Shown piece by piece: positions 1-6,492 of a stretch of 8,882 nt of DNA (its first letter is position 1; every line of letters begins with the position of its first letter). This stretch comes from Chloroflexota bacterium (lineage in GTDB: Bacteria > Chloroflexota > Limnocylindria > Limnocylindrales > CSP1-4). A model generated the notes under the pieces. The model was not told the DNA's origin and searched no databases. It worked only from the letters and a program-made list of their open reading frames with translations. Made by a program: the position numbers and the translations under genes. The stretch covers positions 1 to 8,882 of the forward strand of contig JAJYXX010000207.1 in NCBI GenBank assembly GCA_021801545.1, written 5' to 3'.

Positions 1-294
1 GTCTGGGGGATCACCGACCCGACCCGCTTCGGGGAGCGAACACCGACCGCCGCGCTCACGGTCGAGGGCCTCGCGCCGCGAGCCGCGGCAGAGATGCTTG
101 GGCGGCGTGGGATCACCGCCTGGGACGGCGACTTCTACGCCCAGGGCCTGATCGAGCGGCTCGGCCTCGCCGCCTCCGGCGGCGTGCTCCGGATCGGACT
201 GACCCACTACAACACGGCCGGTGAGATCGAGCGGCTGCTCGGCGCCCTGGCCGAGATCGTCGCCGCCTCCCGGACGGCGCCGACCGTTCGCTGA
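1..294 (+). CDS. Cysteine desulfurase-like class V aminotransferase, C-terminal part
   Basis: The gene is cut by the left edge. Frame 1 is open from base 1 to the TGA at 292-294, giving 97 residues. The text RTPTAALTVEGLAP, then GRRGITAWDGDFYAQGLIER and LRIGLTHYNTAGEIERLLGAL, is the typical C-terminal small domain of PLP-dependent class V aminotransferases, closest to the VC1184/TIGR01976 cysteine-desulfurase-like group. In that group a 'G(I/F)xxWDGxxYA' stretch is followed by 'RIGLxHYNTxxEI'. The PLP lysine lies upstream of the window and cannot be checked. The true substrate of this subfamily is poorly defined. The next gene starts 43 bp downstream on the same strand, so the two may be co-transcribed. 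The family call is fairly sure; the reaction is not. Confidence 0.82.
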   Translation, partial: VWGITDPTRFGERTPTAALTVEGLAPRAAAEMLGRRGITAWDGDFYAQGLIERLGLAASGGVLRIGLTHYNTAGEIERLLGALAEIVAASRTAPTVR

Positions 295-337
295 GAGCGA
301 CGTCGACGGTGATCCGAGTCGTGGTGGGCTTCGCGCG

Positions 338-1501
338 ATGATGCCGACCCGGGCGCTGCCCGACGTCGCGGTCGTCGGCGGCGGGATCGTGGGGACGGCG
401 GCGGCGGCGTTCCTCGCGGCCGAGGGCGCCCGGGTGACGCTCTACGAGCGCGAGGGGCTCGCCGCCGGCGCCTCGGGCCGGAACTCCGGCGTCGTTCAGC
501 GCCCGTTCGACCCCGGGCTCGTCGAGCTCTTCGAGGAGACGGTCGCCCTCTATCGCCGGCTCGAGGCCGAGGAGGTCGGCTTCCGCCTGCCGACCGAGCC
601 GGCCGGCCTCCTCCTCCTGAGTCGCCAGGCGCCGCTCATCCAGCGGCTCGCCGCCAGCCTCGGGGCGGCGTTTCCCGAGCTCGCTCCCGAGGTCGTCGAG
701 GGTGGCGCTCTCCGGGCGCTCGAGCCTGGGCTGGCGGCGGATCTCACCGCCTGCCGGGTCCCGATCGGTTACCCGGTGCCCCCGGCCGGCGCGACGTACG
801 CGTATGCGACGCTCGCCGAGCGGCTCGGCGTCCGCCTGCGCCTCGGGCGGGAGGCGGCACCGGCCGTCGAGGGTGGCCGGACGGTCGGCGTCCGGGTCGA
901 TAGCCGGCTCGAGCCGGCAGGGGTCGTTCTCATCGCGGCCGGGCCGTGGACGGCGGCACTCGTCGACCCGACCGGTCGGTGGCAGCCGATCCGCCCGCTC
1001 TGGGGTGTCGTCGTCGAGACGCTCCTCGCCTCGCCGCCACGACACGTCCTCGAGGAGGCGGAGATGGACGAGGCACTCGGGACGGGTGACGTCGTGGCCG
1101 CGGCCGGCATCGAGCACGAGGACCCCGCGACGACCCCGTCGTTCAGTCTCGTCCCCGCGGCCGATGTGTCCGCGGTCGGGTCAACGTTCCTGGACACCGA
1201 GCCTGACCTCGCGGTCTGGCAGATCCGCATCCTCGAGCGCGCCAGTCGGTTCGTCCCGGGCGTGGCTGAGGCGCCGATCCGCGGCGTCCGTGCCTGCGCC
1301 CGCCCGGCCTCGGTCGACGGCCTGCCGCTCCTCGGGCCCCTACCCGGCACCGACGGCCTGTTCGTCGCCGCTGGGCACGGGCCATGGGGGATCTCGACCG
1401 GACCGGGATCGGCCCGCCTCGTCGTCGATGCCATCCTCGGGAGGCCGAGGACGATCCCGCCCGACCTTGCCGCCGCCCGGTTCGGGCCGGCACCCGGATG
1501 A
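338..1501 (+). CDS. FAD-dependent oxidoreductase, DAO (D-amino-acid oxidase/glycine oxidase-like) family
   Basis: This 387-residue flavoprotein has the usual length for single-domain DAO enzymes. Near the N-terminus VAVVGGGIVGTAAAAFLA (about residues 10-27) is the Rossmann GxGxxG dinucleotide site, and E37 in TLYERE is the expected acid that binds the adenosine ribose. GASGRNSGVV (about 44-53) is the second conserved FAD contact of the family. Near the C-terminus RACARPASVDGLPLLGPLPG and AAGHGPWGISTGPGSA close the FAD site. Such enzymes oxidise secondary or primary amines of amino acids to imines; the substrate cannot be read from the sequence. The start is one of two adjacent ATGs (338 or 341), because the GxGxxG motif begins soon after; the longer reading from 221 adds unrelated low-complexity sequence. 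The stop overlaps the next start as ATGA, implying translational coupling. Confidence 0.88.
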   Translation: MMPTRALPDVAVVGGGIVGTAAAAFLAAEGARVTLYEREGLAAGASGRNSGVVQRPFDPGLVELFEETVALYRRLEAEEVGFRLPTEPAGLLLLSRQAPLIQRLAASLGAAFPELAPEVVEGGALRALEPGLAADLTACRVPIGYPVPPAGATYAYATLAERLGVRLRLGREAAPAVEGGRTVGVRVDSRLEPAGVVLIAAGPWTAALVDPTGRWQPIRPLWGVVVETLLASPPRHVLEEAEMDEALGTGDVVAAAGIEHEDPATTPSFSLVPAADVSAVGSTFLDTEPDLAVWQIRILERASRFVPGVAEAPIRGVRACARPASVDGLPLLGPLPGTDGLFVAAGHGPWGISTGPGSARLVVDAILGRPRTIPPDLAAARFGPAPG

Positions 1502-2394
1502 CGGCAGTGCCTGGCCGTTCGCGCCGGCGGACCTTCGGTGCCCAGAGCATGACCGCGCGGCTCGTCGAGGTGCTCGTCAAGCGGCCCGGGCCGGCGTTCG
1601 GAAAGGCGTTCGACGATCCGGCCCACGGCTTCCTCCACCCGGTCGACCTCGCCCTCGCCCAGCGCGAGCACGATACGTTCAGCGGTCTCCTCGCGGACCT
1701 CGGTGTCATGGTCCACGAGCTCGGGGCGGAGAACGAGAGCCCCGACCTCGTCTACCAGTTCGACCCGCTCCTGGTGACCGATCGCGGCGCGATCTCGCTC
1801 CGCTCGGGCAAGCCGACCCGGCGCGGCGAGGAGCTCCTCGTCGAGGCCTGGACGCTCGCCCACGGGATCCCGACTCTCGGCCGGATCGAGGCGCCGGGCA
1901 CGGTCGACGGCGGCGACACGTTCTGGCTCCGGCCGGACCTCCTGTGCATCGGCCGCTCGCTCCGGACGAACGAGGCCGGGGCGCGCCAGATCGCGGCGCT
2001 CGTCGGCGGCGAGGTCCGGATCTTCGACCTCCCGTACTGGCGCGGCAGCGCCGAGCTCGTCCACCTCCTGAGCGTCATCTCGCCGGTCGCGGACGACCTC
2101 GCGGTCGTCTACCTGCCGCTCATGCCGGCCGGGCTGTGGGCGCTCGTCTCGGAGCTCGGGATCAGGCTGATCGAGGTACCGCCCGAGGAGTACGTGACGC
2201 TTGGCTGCAACGTCCTCGCCGTTCGCCCCGGAGTCGTGATCATCGCCAGCGGGAACCCGCGGACCGAGCGTGCCCTGCGTGACAGCGGCTGCGAGGTCCA
2301 CACGTACGAGGCGGCGGAGATCGGGATGAACGGCTCGGGCGGCCCGACCTGCCTGACCCGGCCGATCCTGCGCGACGCCGGGAGCGGCCGGTGA
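1498..2394 (+). CDS. DDAH/arginine deiminase-family amidinohydrolase
   Basis: This 298-residue protein belongs to the guanidino-group modifying (amidinotransferase) superfamily, which uses a catalytic Cys, a His and acidic residues to hydrolyse arginine-like guanidinium groups. Visible landmarks are RTFGAQSM (11-18), SPDLVYQFDP (81-90), LRSGKPTRRGEE (101-112), GTVDGGDTFW (134-143), IGRSLRTNEAG (151-161), the probable catalytic His189 in VHLLSVIS, and the nucleophile Cys285 in GGPTCLTRPI. The order and spacing match dimethylarginine dimethylaminohydrolase-like proteins, but arginine, methylarginine or another guanidino compound could be the substrate. The start at ATG 1498 is chosen over ATG 1549 because FGAQSM lies just before the later ATG and is conserved in the family. 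The start overlaps the oxidoreductase stop by 4 nt. The next gene follows after 10 nt. Confidence 0.88.
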   Translation: MTAVPGRSRRRTFGAQSMTARLVEVLVKRPGPAFGKAFDDPAHGFLHPVDLALAQREHDTFSGLLADLGVMVHELGAENESPDLVYQFDPLLVTDRGAISLRSGKPTRRGEELLVEAWTLAHGIPTLGRIEAPGTVDGGDTFWLRPDLLCIGRSLRTNEAGARQIAALVGGEVRIFDLPYWRGSAELVHLLSVISPVADDLAVVYLPLMPAGLWALVSELGIRLIEVPPEEYVTLGCNVLAVRPGVVIIASGNPRTERALRDSGCEVHTYEAAEIGMNGSGGPTCLTRPILRDAGSGR

Positions 2395-2404
2395 GTCTGC
2401 CGGC

Positions 2405-3667
2405 GTGAACGTCCCAGTGGGCGCCCGCGAGGCCGCCGTCGTGGCGGCGATCGACCCCGTCCGTCTCGCAGGGGAGGTGGTCGAGTTGTGCGCGATCCCG
2501 AGTCTGACCGGCGACGAGGCAGGCATCCAGCGGCTGGTGGCCCGCTGGATGCGCGACGCCGGGCTGGCGGTCGACGAGGTCGCGGCCGACCCGCTGGCGG
2601 TCGCGGCAGATCCGGACTTCCCGGGCAGCGAGGTCGAACGGACGGAGCTGCCGGTCGTCATCGGCCGGTTCGGTCGGTCCGGGTCGCGGCGGGTCCTGCT
2701 CGTCGGACACGTCGACGTCGTGCCGGTCGGCAACGAGGCTCCCTGGCGGACGAGGCCGTTCGAGCCGACGGTTGCCGAGGGGCGACTGTACGCGCGGGGC
2801 GCGGTCGACATGAAGGGTGGCGTCGTCGCCGCGCTCGCCGCGGCCCGGGCGGTGGTCGAGGCGGGCGGTCCGCTGGCGGGCGAGGTGCTGTTCGTCAGTG
2901 TTCCGTCCGAGGAGGACGGTGGCCAGGGGATGCTGGCCGCGATCCGGGCCGGGGCGACCGGCGGCGCGGCCGTGATCACGGAACCCTCGGGCTCGATCTC
3001 GTCACGGCCCACGCCGGCGCGATCACGTTCCGCCTCAGCGTGCCCGGGCGGGCCGCCCATGCCTCGATGCGCCGCGAGGGCGTCTCGACGCTCGATGAGC
3101 TCCAGATGATCACCCGGGCCCTCGAGGCCGACGAGGCGGCCCGGAACGCGGCCGAGACGCATCCCCGGATGGTCGAGCTCGGCCTGCCCTACCCGACGAT
3201 CATCGGCCGGGTGCAGGGAGGCGAGTGGGCCTCGACGGTCATCGATCGCGTCGTCGCCGAGGGCCGGTACGGTGTCCGGCTCGGCCAGTCACCGGCCGAG
3301 ACGGAGGCCGAGCTGCGGGCCGCGGTCGCGGCCGCCTGCGCTACCGACGGGTGGCTGCGTAAGCATCCGGTGACGGTCGAGGTGTTCGGCGGCCGCTTCG
3401 GCTCGGCCGAGGTGCCCGACGATCATCCCCTCGTCGTCGGCCTCGCGAGCGCCGTCGAAGCGACGCTCGGCCGGCGGCCGGCGCTGCGCGCCGTACGGGG
3501 CGGACATGCGCCTGCTCGTCAACGAGGGCCGGACGCCGACGGTCATCTTCGGGCCGGGGGATGTTGCGGTCGCCCACGCCGCGAACGAGTTCGTCCCGCT
3601 CGACGAGGTTGTCGCATGCGCCTACGCCCTCGCGGTCTGGCTCCTTCGGGAGCTCGCGGGTACCTGA
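2405..3667 (+). pseudogene. M20 family metallopeptidase (ArgE/DapE-type deacylase), disrupted by two frameshifts
   Basis: The conserved M20 protein is spread over two frames. From GTG 2405 the first frame gives residues 1-196 with zinc ligands and catalytic residues: H102 and D104 in VGHVDVVP, D135 in GAVDMKGG, E169/E170 in PSEEDGG and E193 in VITEPSG. At about 2989-2992 homology moves to the -1 frame, which carries the dimerisation domain (LSVPGRAAHAS, then IIGRVQGGEWASTV). At about 3487-3493 it returns to the first frame for YGADMRLLVNEG, VIFGPGD and the last zinc His in VAHAANEFVP, ending at TGA 3665-3667. The shifts cancel, and the restored length of about 420 residues is normal for the family. 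Uncorrected, translation stops at 3107-3109. All active-site residues survive, so the damage is recent or is a sequencing/assembly error. M20 enzymes hydrolyse N-acyl amino acids or related amides; the substrate here is unknown. The gene follows the DDAH-like gene by 10 nt. Confidence 0.85.
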
Positions 3668-3679
3668 GCGCCGCCGCGG

Positions 3680-4120
3680 TCAGGCGGTCGACGCCTGCTC
3701 CGCGACCACCTCCACGAGGTGGCAGAGCGCGTTGATCCGGCGCATCTGGTCGGGGGTCCTGGGGCCCGCCCGGAGGAGCTCCGGGTTGGCGATGACGACC
3801 GCATCCCGGCGCTCCTCGCGGATGGACCCCTTGGCGCGTACCCGCAGGGCGGGGCCACGGGCCACGGCCGCCTGGGCGGCGAAGATGGCGCCCTCGTCAG
3901 GATGGCCCTCGGCGGTCATCCGCTCGGCGAGGGCATCGAGCTCGGCGGCAGCAGCAGCCAGCGCCTCGTCGAGACGCACCAGCTCCGCCTCGACTTCGAC
4001 CGATGCGATCGAGCGACCCACCGGGATGGGGGTGGCCGTCAGCCGGACCCAGGGGCCGATCGCGATGCCGGCGGAGGCACCTGTGCCGCGCAGGATACGC
4101 ATCCCGATCTGCTCCTGCAT
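3680..4120 (-). CDS. Truncated PTS enzyme I, N-terminal fragment with an unrelated tail
   Basis: This 146-residue ORF begins like phosphoenolpyruvate-protein phosphotransferase (PtsI): LRGTGASAGIAIGPWVRL (about 9-27), then the helical EAELVRLDEALAAAAAELDA region and EGAIFAAQAAVARGPALRVR, and RDAV near residue 108. From about residue 112 the text (ANPELLRAGPRTPDQMRR onward) no longer resembles enzyme I and I do not recognise it, although its third-position GC remains coding-like. Full enzyme I is about 550-580 residues. The phosphorylated histidine (GGxTSHxAI region) and the whole PEP-binding TIM barrel are absent, so this product cannot phosphorylate HPr. It is either a decayed ptsI fused in frame to the end of another gene, or a small protein with a new role. 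It is divergent from the GntR regulator and converges on the M20 gene with a 12-nt gap. Likeness to the enzyme I N-terminus is fairly sure; expression is unknown. Confidence 0.62.
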   Translation of the reverse strand: MQEQIGMRILRGTGASAGIAIGPWVRLTATPIPVGRSIASVEVEAELVRLDEALAAAAAELDALAERMTAEGHPDEGAIFAAQAAVARGPALRVRAKGSIREERRDAVVIANPELLRAGPRTPDQMRRINALCHLVEVVAEQASTA

Positions 4121-4183
4121 CGCCGATTACCGCTGCCCCATCCTCTCACGCCCCCGCCGGCTCGTGCTCGACGCGCGCGCACG

Positions 4184-4210
4184 CGGCGCGATTTCAACAC
4201 GGCGCGATTT
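4184..4210 (+). repeat. 11-bp direct repeat in the divergent control region
   Basis: The motif CGGCGCGATTT occurs at 4184-4194 and again at 4200-4210, 16 bp apart start to start (about one and a half helical turns). It sits just upstream of the proposed GntR promoter, between the two divergent genes. It could be a binding site for an activator or a chance duplication in GC-rich DNA. Confidence 0.5.
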
Positions 4211-4213
4211 GGC

Positions 4214-4224
4214 ACTTGTCAAGT
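4214..4224. promoter_or_regulatory. Inverted repeat ACTTGTCAAGT, possible operator
   Basis: ACTTG and CAAGT form a perfect 5-bp inverted repeat around a single T. The element overlaps the -35 box proposed for the + strand promoter (TTGTCA, 4216-4221). Read on the - strand the same bases give TTGACA (4222-4217), a perfect -35 hexamer pointing at the enzyme I fragment, though no good -10 follows at normal spacing. A protein bound here could block both directions. Function is inferred only from symmetry and position. Confidence 0.4.
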
Positions 4225-4244
4225 TGTCTAGATGTCGTTACAAA
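4216..4244 (+). promoter_or_regulatory. Sigma70-type promoter for the GntR regulator gene
   Basis: TTGTCA (4216-4221, five of six matches to TTGACA) is followed by a 17-bp spacer and TACAAA (4239-4244, four of six matches to TATAAT). The stretch is clearly AT-richer than its surroundings. A start of transcription six to nine bases after the -10 would fall at about 4250-4253, directly before the ATG at 4254. This suggests a leaderless mRNA, or a short leader if the TTG at 4284 is the true start. Confidence 0.55.
4224..4235. promoter_or_regulatory. Candidate GntR/HutC (NagR/DasR-like) operator with CTAG core
   Basis: TTGTCTAGATGT has a central CTAG and resembles the TGGTCTAGACCA core recognised by the amino-sugar regulators NagR/DasR, as I recall it, matching 8 of 12 positions. 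The right half-site is degenerate. It lies between the -35 and -10 boxes, an ideal place for repression, and directly upstream of a GntR gene in an amino-sugar operon. Autoregulation is inferred. Confidence 0.4.
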
Positions 4245-4253
4245 TACGGCAGC

Positions 4254-4997
4254 ATGTTCGAAGGCGGCGGCGGAGTCGGCGGGTTGACGAGACAACCGAT
4301 CTACGCGCAGATCAAACGCTGGATCCTGGGGCAGATCGAGAGCGGCGCCCTCCGGGAAGGGAGCACCCTGACGCCCGAGCAGGAGTTGGCCGATCGCTTC
4401 GGCGTGAGCCGGCCGACGGTCCGCCAGGCGATCCTCGAACTGGTGCATGAGGGCGTTCTGGCCCGTGTTCGCGGCAGAGGCACGACCGTGCTGCCGAGAC
4501 GGCTCGTCTACCCCGTCGGGCGCCTGCTGAGCTTCACCGAGGAATTCGCCGGGCAGGGGCACGAACTGACCTCGGACGTCCTTGGCTGCACGCCCATCGC
4601 TGCGGACAGAAAGCTGGCGGAGCGGCTCGGTGGCAGCGAGGGCGAGCCGGTCTTCGCCCTCACCAGGTTGCGACGGGTCGACGCCGAACCCGTTGCACTC
4701 CAGCACTCGTATATCGCCCACCGTTACGTCCCGGGGATCGAAGCGCTCGATTTCTCACGCGCCTCGCTGTACCGCGTCCTCGCCGAGCGCTACGGCTTCG
4801 AGATCGAGCACGCTGACGAACTGATCCGCGCCGGCATCGCCGAACGAAGCGAGGCGAGCCGGCTGGGGATCGATCGCGGGGCGCCGATCTACCGGATCGA
4901 GCGCCGGAGTTATGTCAGCGGCGGCCGGCTCATCGAGGTGGTCGACTCGGTCTATCGGGGCGACTTCTACGAGATCCGCCTGCGCCTGCGCCATTAG
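4254..4997 (+). CDS. GntR family transcriptional regulator, HutC subfamily (UTRA domain)
   Basis: This 247-residue regulator has two domains. The N-terminal winged helix-turn-helix spans about 14-80, with PIYAQIKRWILGQIESG, the recognition region LADRFGVSRPTVRQAILEL and the wing GVLARVRGRGTTV. A UTRA effector domain spans about 85-240, with GRLLSFTEEF, PVFALTRLRRVDAEPVALQ, LYRVLAERYG and a final YRGDFYEIRLRL. HutC-type proteins bind phosphorylated sugars or amino acids and repress nearby operons. Here the neighbours (PTS, SIS protein, NagA) point to an amino-sugar phosphate such as GlcNAc-6-P as inducer, which is inference. ATG 4254 has no Shine-Dalgarno but sits at the expected transcription start, fitting leaderless translation. 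TTG 4284 in the same frame, just before TRQPIYAQ, is the alternative. The longer upstream reading of this frame is antisense to the enzyme I fragment and is not credible. Confidence 0.9.
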   Translation: MFEGGGGVGGLTRQPIYAQIKRWILGQIESGALREGSTLTPEQELADRFGVSRPTVRQAILELVHEGVLARVRGRGTTVLPRRLVYPVGRLLSFTEEFAGQGHELTSDVLGCTPIAADRKLAERLGGSEGEPVFALTRLRRVDAEPVALQHSYIAHRYVPGIEALDFSRASLYRVLAERYGFEIEHADELIRAGIAERSEASRLGIDRGAPIYRIERRSYVSGGRLIEVVDSVYRGDFYEIRLRLRH

Positions 4998-5028
4998 CCG
5001 CGACGCGGGTCGGCGAACACGAGCGTGC

Positions 5029-5070
5029 GAGTGGAGGGGAGCGGAGGAAGGAGGGAGGCGAGAGGAGGAA
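5029..5070 (+). other. Polypurine tract in the leader before the PTS genes
   Basis: Of 42 bases only three (5032, 5042, 5059) are pyrimidines, the rest being G and A with several Shine-Dalgarno-like AGGAGG/GGAGG cores. It lies in the 148-nt gap between the regulator and the IIC gene. It may be a translation-enhancing or protein-bound mRNA leader. I see no convincing -10/-35 pair in this gap, so the PTS genes may be read through from the regulator. Confidence 0.45.
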
Positions 5071-5079
5071 CCTGGAGAT

Positions 5080-5127
5080 ATGCAGGTGCGTGTCACCCAT
5101 GGACCGCCAGAAGACCGGCCGGTGTGA
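5080..5127 (+). CDS. Possible 15-codon leader ORF upstream of the IIC gene
   Basis: ATG 5080 to TGA 5125-5127 would encode MQVRVTHGPPEDRPV. An AGGAGG core at 5063-5068 lies 11 nt upstream, and the stop is 18 nt before the IIC start. A perfect 10-bp palindrome ACCGGCCGGT (5114-5123) falls inside its end. It could be a leader peptide coupled to IIC translation, but an ORF this short can arise by chance, and nothing in its composition marks it as an attenuator. Confidence 0.15.
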   Translation: MQVRVTHGPPEDRPV

Positions 5128-5133
5128 TACCGC

Positions 5134-5139
5134 AGGAGG
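5134..5139 (+). promoter_or_regulatory. Strong ribosome binding site that fixes the IIC start
   Basis: A perfect AGGAGG lies 6 nt before the ATG at 5146. Two earlier in-frame candidates (GTG 5140 and ATG 5143) sit 0 and 3 nt from it, too close for good initiation, so 5146 is preferred. Confidence 0.75.
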
Positions 5140-5145
5140 GTGATG

Positions 5146-6465
5146 ATGGATGTCCTGACACAGATCCTGAAGTTCCTGGCCAACAACCTTCTTGGCCAGG
5201 TGCCGATCCTGATCGGCCTGATCGTCCTGCTCGGGCTTGTGCTGCAGCGCAAGTCCTTCCGCGAGACCGTCGAGGGCACGGTCCGAGCCGCCCTCGGCGT
5301 ACAGATCCTGTTCATCGGTATCGGCGTCTTCGTGGGTGGCCTGGTCGCGTTCCAGACGATCGTCTCGAGCGCGTTCCGGCTCACGCCACCGACGTCGACG
5401 AACACCCTGGCCGACTTCCTCACCCAGCGCGGCTCGGAGGTCGCGCTGATCATCACGGTCGGCTTCTTCTTCCACCTGGTCCTCGTCGCGCTCCTGCGAC
5501 GGATCTTCCAGGTCGGCTTCGTCTACCTGACCGGCCACCTGATGTTCTGGATCAGCGTGGTCGTGGCGGCGGCCTTCGTCGAGGTCTTCAAGACGATCGA
5601 TACGCTGCCCCTCGTGCTCGCCGGATCGGCGGTGGTCGCGATCTACTGGACCATCCAGCCGATCTACATCCACCACTTCATGAAGGTGGTCACCGGCCAC
5701 GATGACTTCGGCTACGGGCACACCAGCTCGTCGGCCGCCTTCCTGGCGGCGACCTTCGGGCGATTCGTGGGCAACCGCGAACAGCATGACTCGGAGAAGG
5801 TCAAGCTCCCCAACAACCTGGCGTTCTTCAAGGACATCAACGTCAGCACCTTCGTGATCATCACGGCGATCATGCTGATCGCGGCGATCTTCGCGGACCA
5901 GACGGTGGTCTCCGAGCAGGCCGCCAAGGAAAACGCGACCCTCAACCCCTTCGTCTGGACACTGATCGCCGGCCTGAAGTTCGCAGGCGGCATCGCGATC
6001 CTGCTCTTCGGGGTGCGGATGTTCCTGGCCGAGATCATCCCGGCCTTCAAGGGGATCAGCGACCGGATCATCCCGGGGGCGAAACCAGCGCTCGACGTGC
6101 CGATGGTGTTCCCCTACGCGCCCACGGCGGTGATGCTCGGGTTCCTCTCCGGGACGGTTGTCTTCCTCGTGTTGATGGTCGTCTTCGGCGCGGTGGGCTG
6201 GGCCACGATCGTGCCGCCGATGATCATGCTCTTCTTCCCGGGCGGCGGCGCCGGCGTCTTCGGCAACGCGTTCGGGGGCTGGCGGGGGGCCGTCCTCGGG
6301 GGGGCCATCAACGGGACGTTCCTGGCCGTCGGCCAGGCGATCACCTGGGGGCTCCTGTCCACCACCGCGCCCGAGCTGGCCACGCTGGCCGACCCCGACT
6401 GGTTCATCCTCATCTGGATCTTGCTGCCGGTCCTCACCGTGATCAAGCTGATCACCGGCGGCTGA
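5146..6465 (+). CDS. PTS permease IIC component, ascorbate (UlaA/SgaT) family
   Basis: This 439-residue, very hydrophobic inner-membrane protein has about ten or eleven predicted transmembrane stretches. It shares landmarks with E. coli UlaA: LLRRIFQVGFVYLTGHLMF (117-134), DFGYGHTSSSAAF with H192 (187-199), VKLPNNLAFFKDINVST (219-235), GVRMFLAEI..AFKGISDRIIPGA (289-312), YAPTAVMLGF (324-333) and GVFGNAFGGWRGAV (370-383). The family translocates a sugar acid or sugar while IIB phosphorylates it. E. coli UlaA takes L-ascorbate, but here the next genes are IIB, a SIS protein and NagA. The real substrate is therefore more likely an N-acetylated amino sugar (inference). IIC is a separate protein, as in UlaA, and no IIA (UlaC) is seen in the window. 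The IIB gene follows after 27 nt. Confidence 0.93.
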   Translation: MDVLTQILKFLANNLLGQVPILIGLIVLLGLVLQRKSFRETVEGTVRAALGVQILFIGIGVFVGGLVAFQTIVSSAFRLTPPTSTNTLADFLTQRGSEVALIITVGFFFHLVLVALLRRIFQVGFVYLTGHLMFWISVVVAAAFVEVFKTIDTLPLVLAGSAVVAIYWTIQPIYIHHFMKVVTGHDDFGYGHTSSSAAFLAATFGRFVGNREQHDSEKVKLPNNLAFFKDINVSTFVIITAIMLIAAIFADQTVVSEQAAKENATLNPFVWTLIAGLKFAGGIAILLFGVRMFLAEIIPAFKGISDRIIPGAKPALDVPMVFPYAPTAVMLGFLSGTVVFLVLMVVFGAVGWATIVPPMIMLFFPGGGAGVFGNAFGGWRGAVLGGAINGTFLAVGQAITWGLLSTTAPELATLADPDWFILIWILLPVLTVIKLITGG

Positions 6466-6492
6466 GCGGTACGGAAGGGAAGTGAAGGAGCG

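Noticed and set aside
769..3162. Long - strand open frame of 797 codons opposite the left gene cluster
   Set aside because: It is antisense to three conserved genes, has a low-complexity Arg/Pro/Ala-rich translation and shows no domain; long antisense frames are normal in GC-rich DNA.
3668..3679. Terminator between the convergent M20 gene and enzyme I fragment
   Set aside because: The gap is only 12 nt, and no stem-loop with a T run was found.
3561..4253. N-terminal extension of the GntR frame
   Set aside because: It has a Ser/Arg-rich composition, overlaps the enzyme I fragment on the other strand and lies upstream of the proposed promoter; the wHTH domain begins right after 4254.
5114..5123. 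ACCGGCCGGT palindrome as a transcription terminator
   Set aside because: It has no loop and no following T run, and sits directly before a strong ribosome site; it may be structural or chance.
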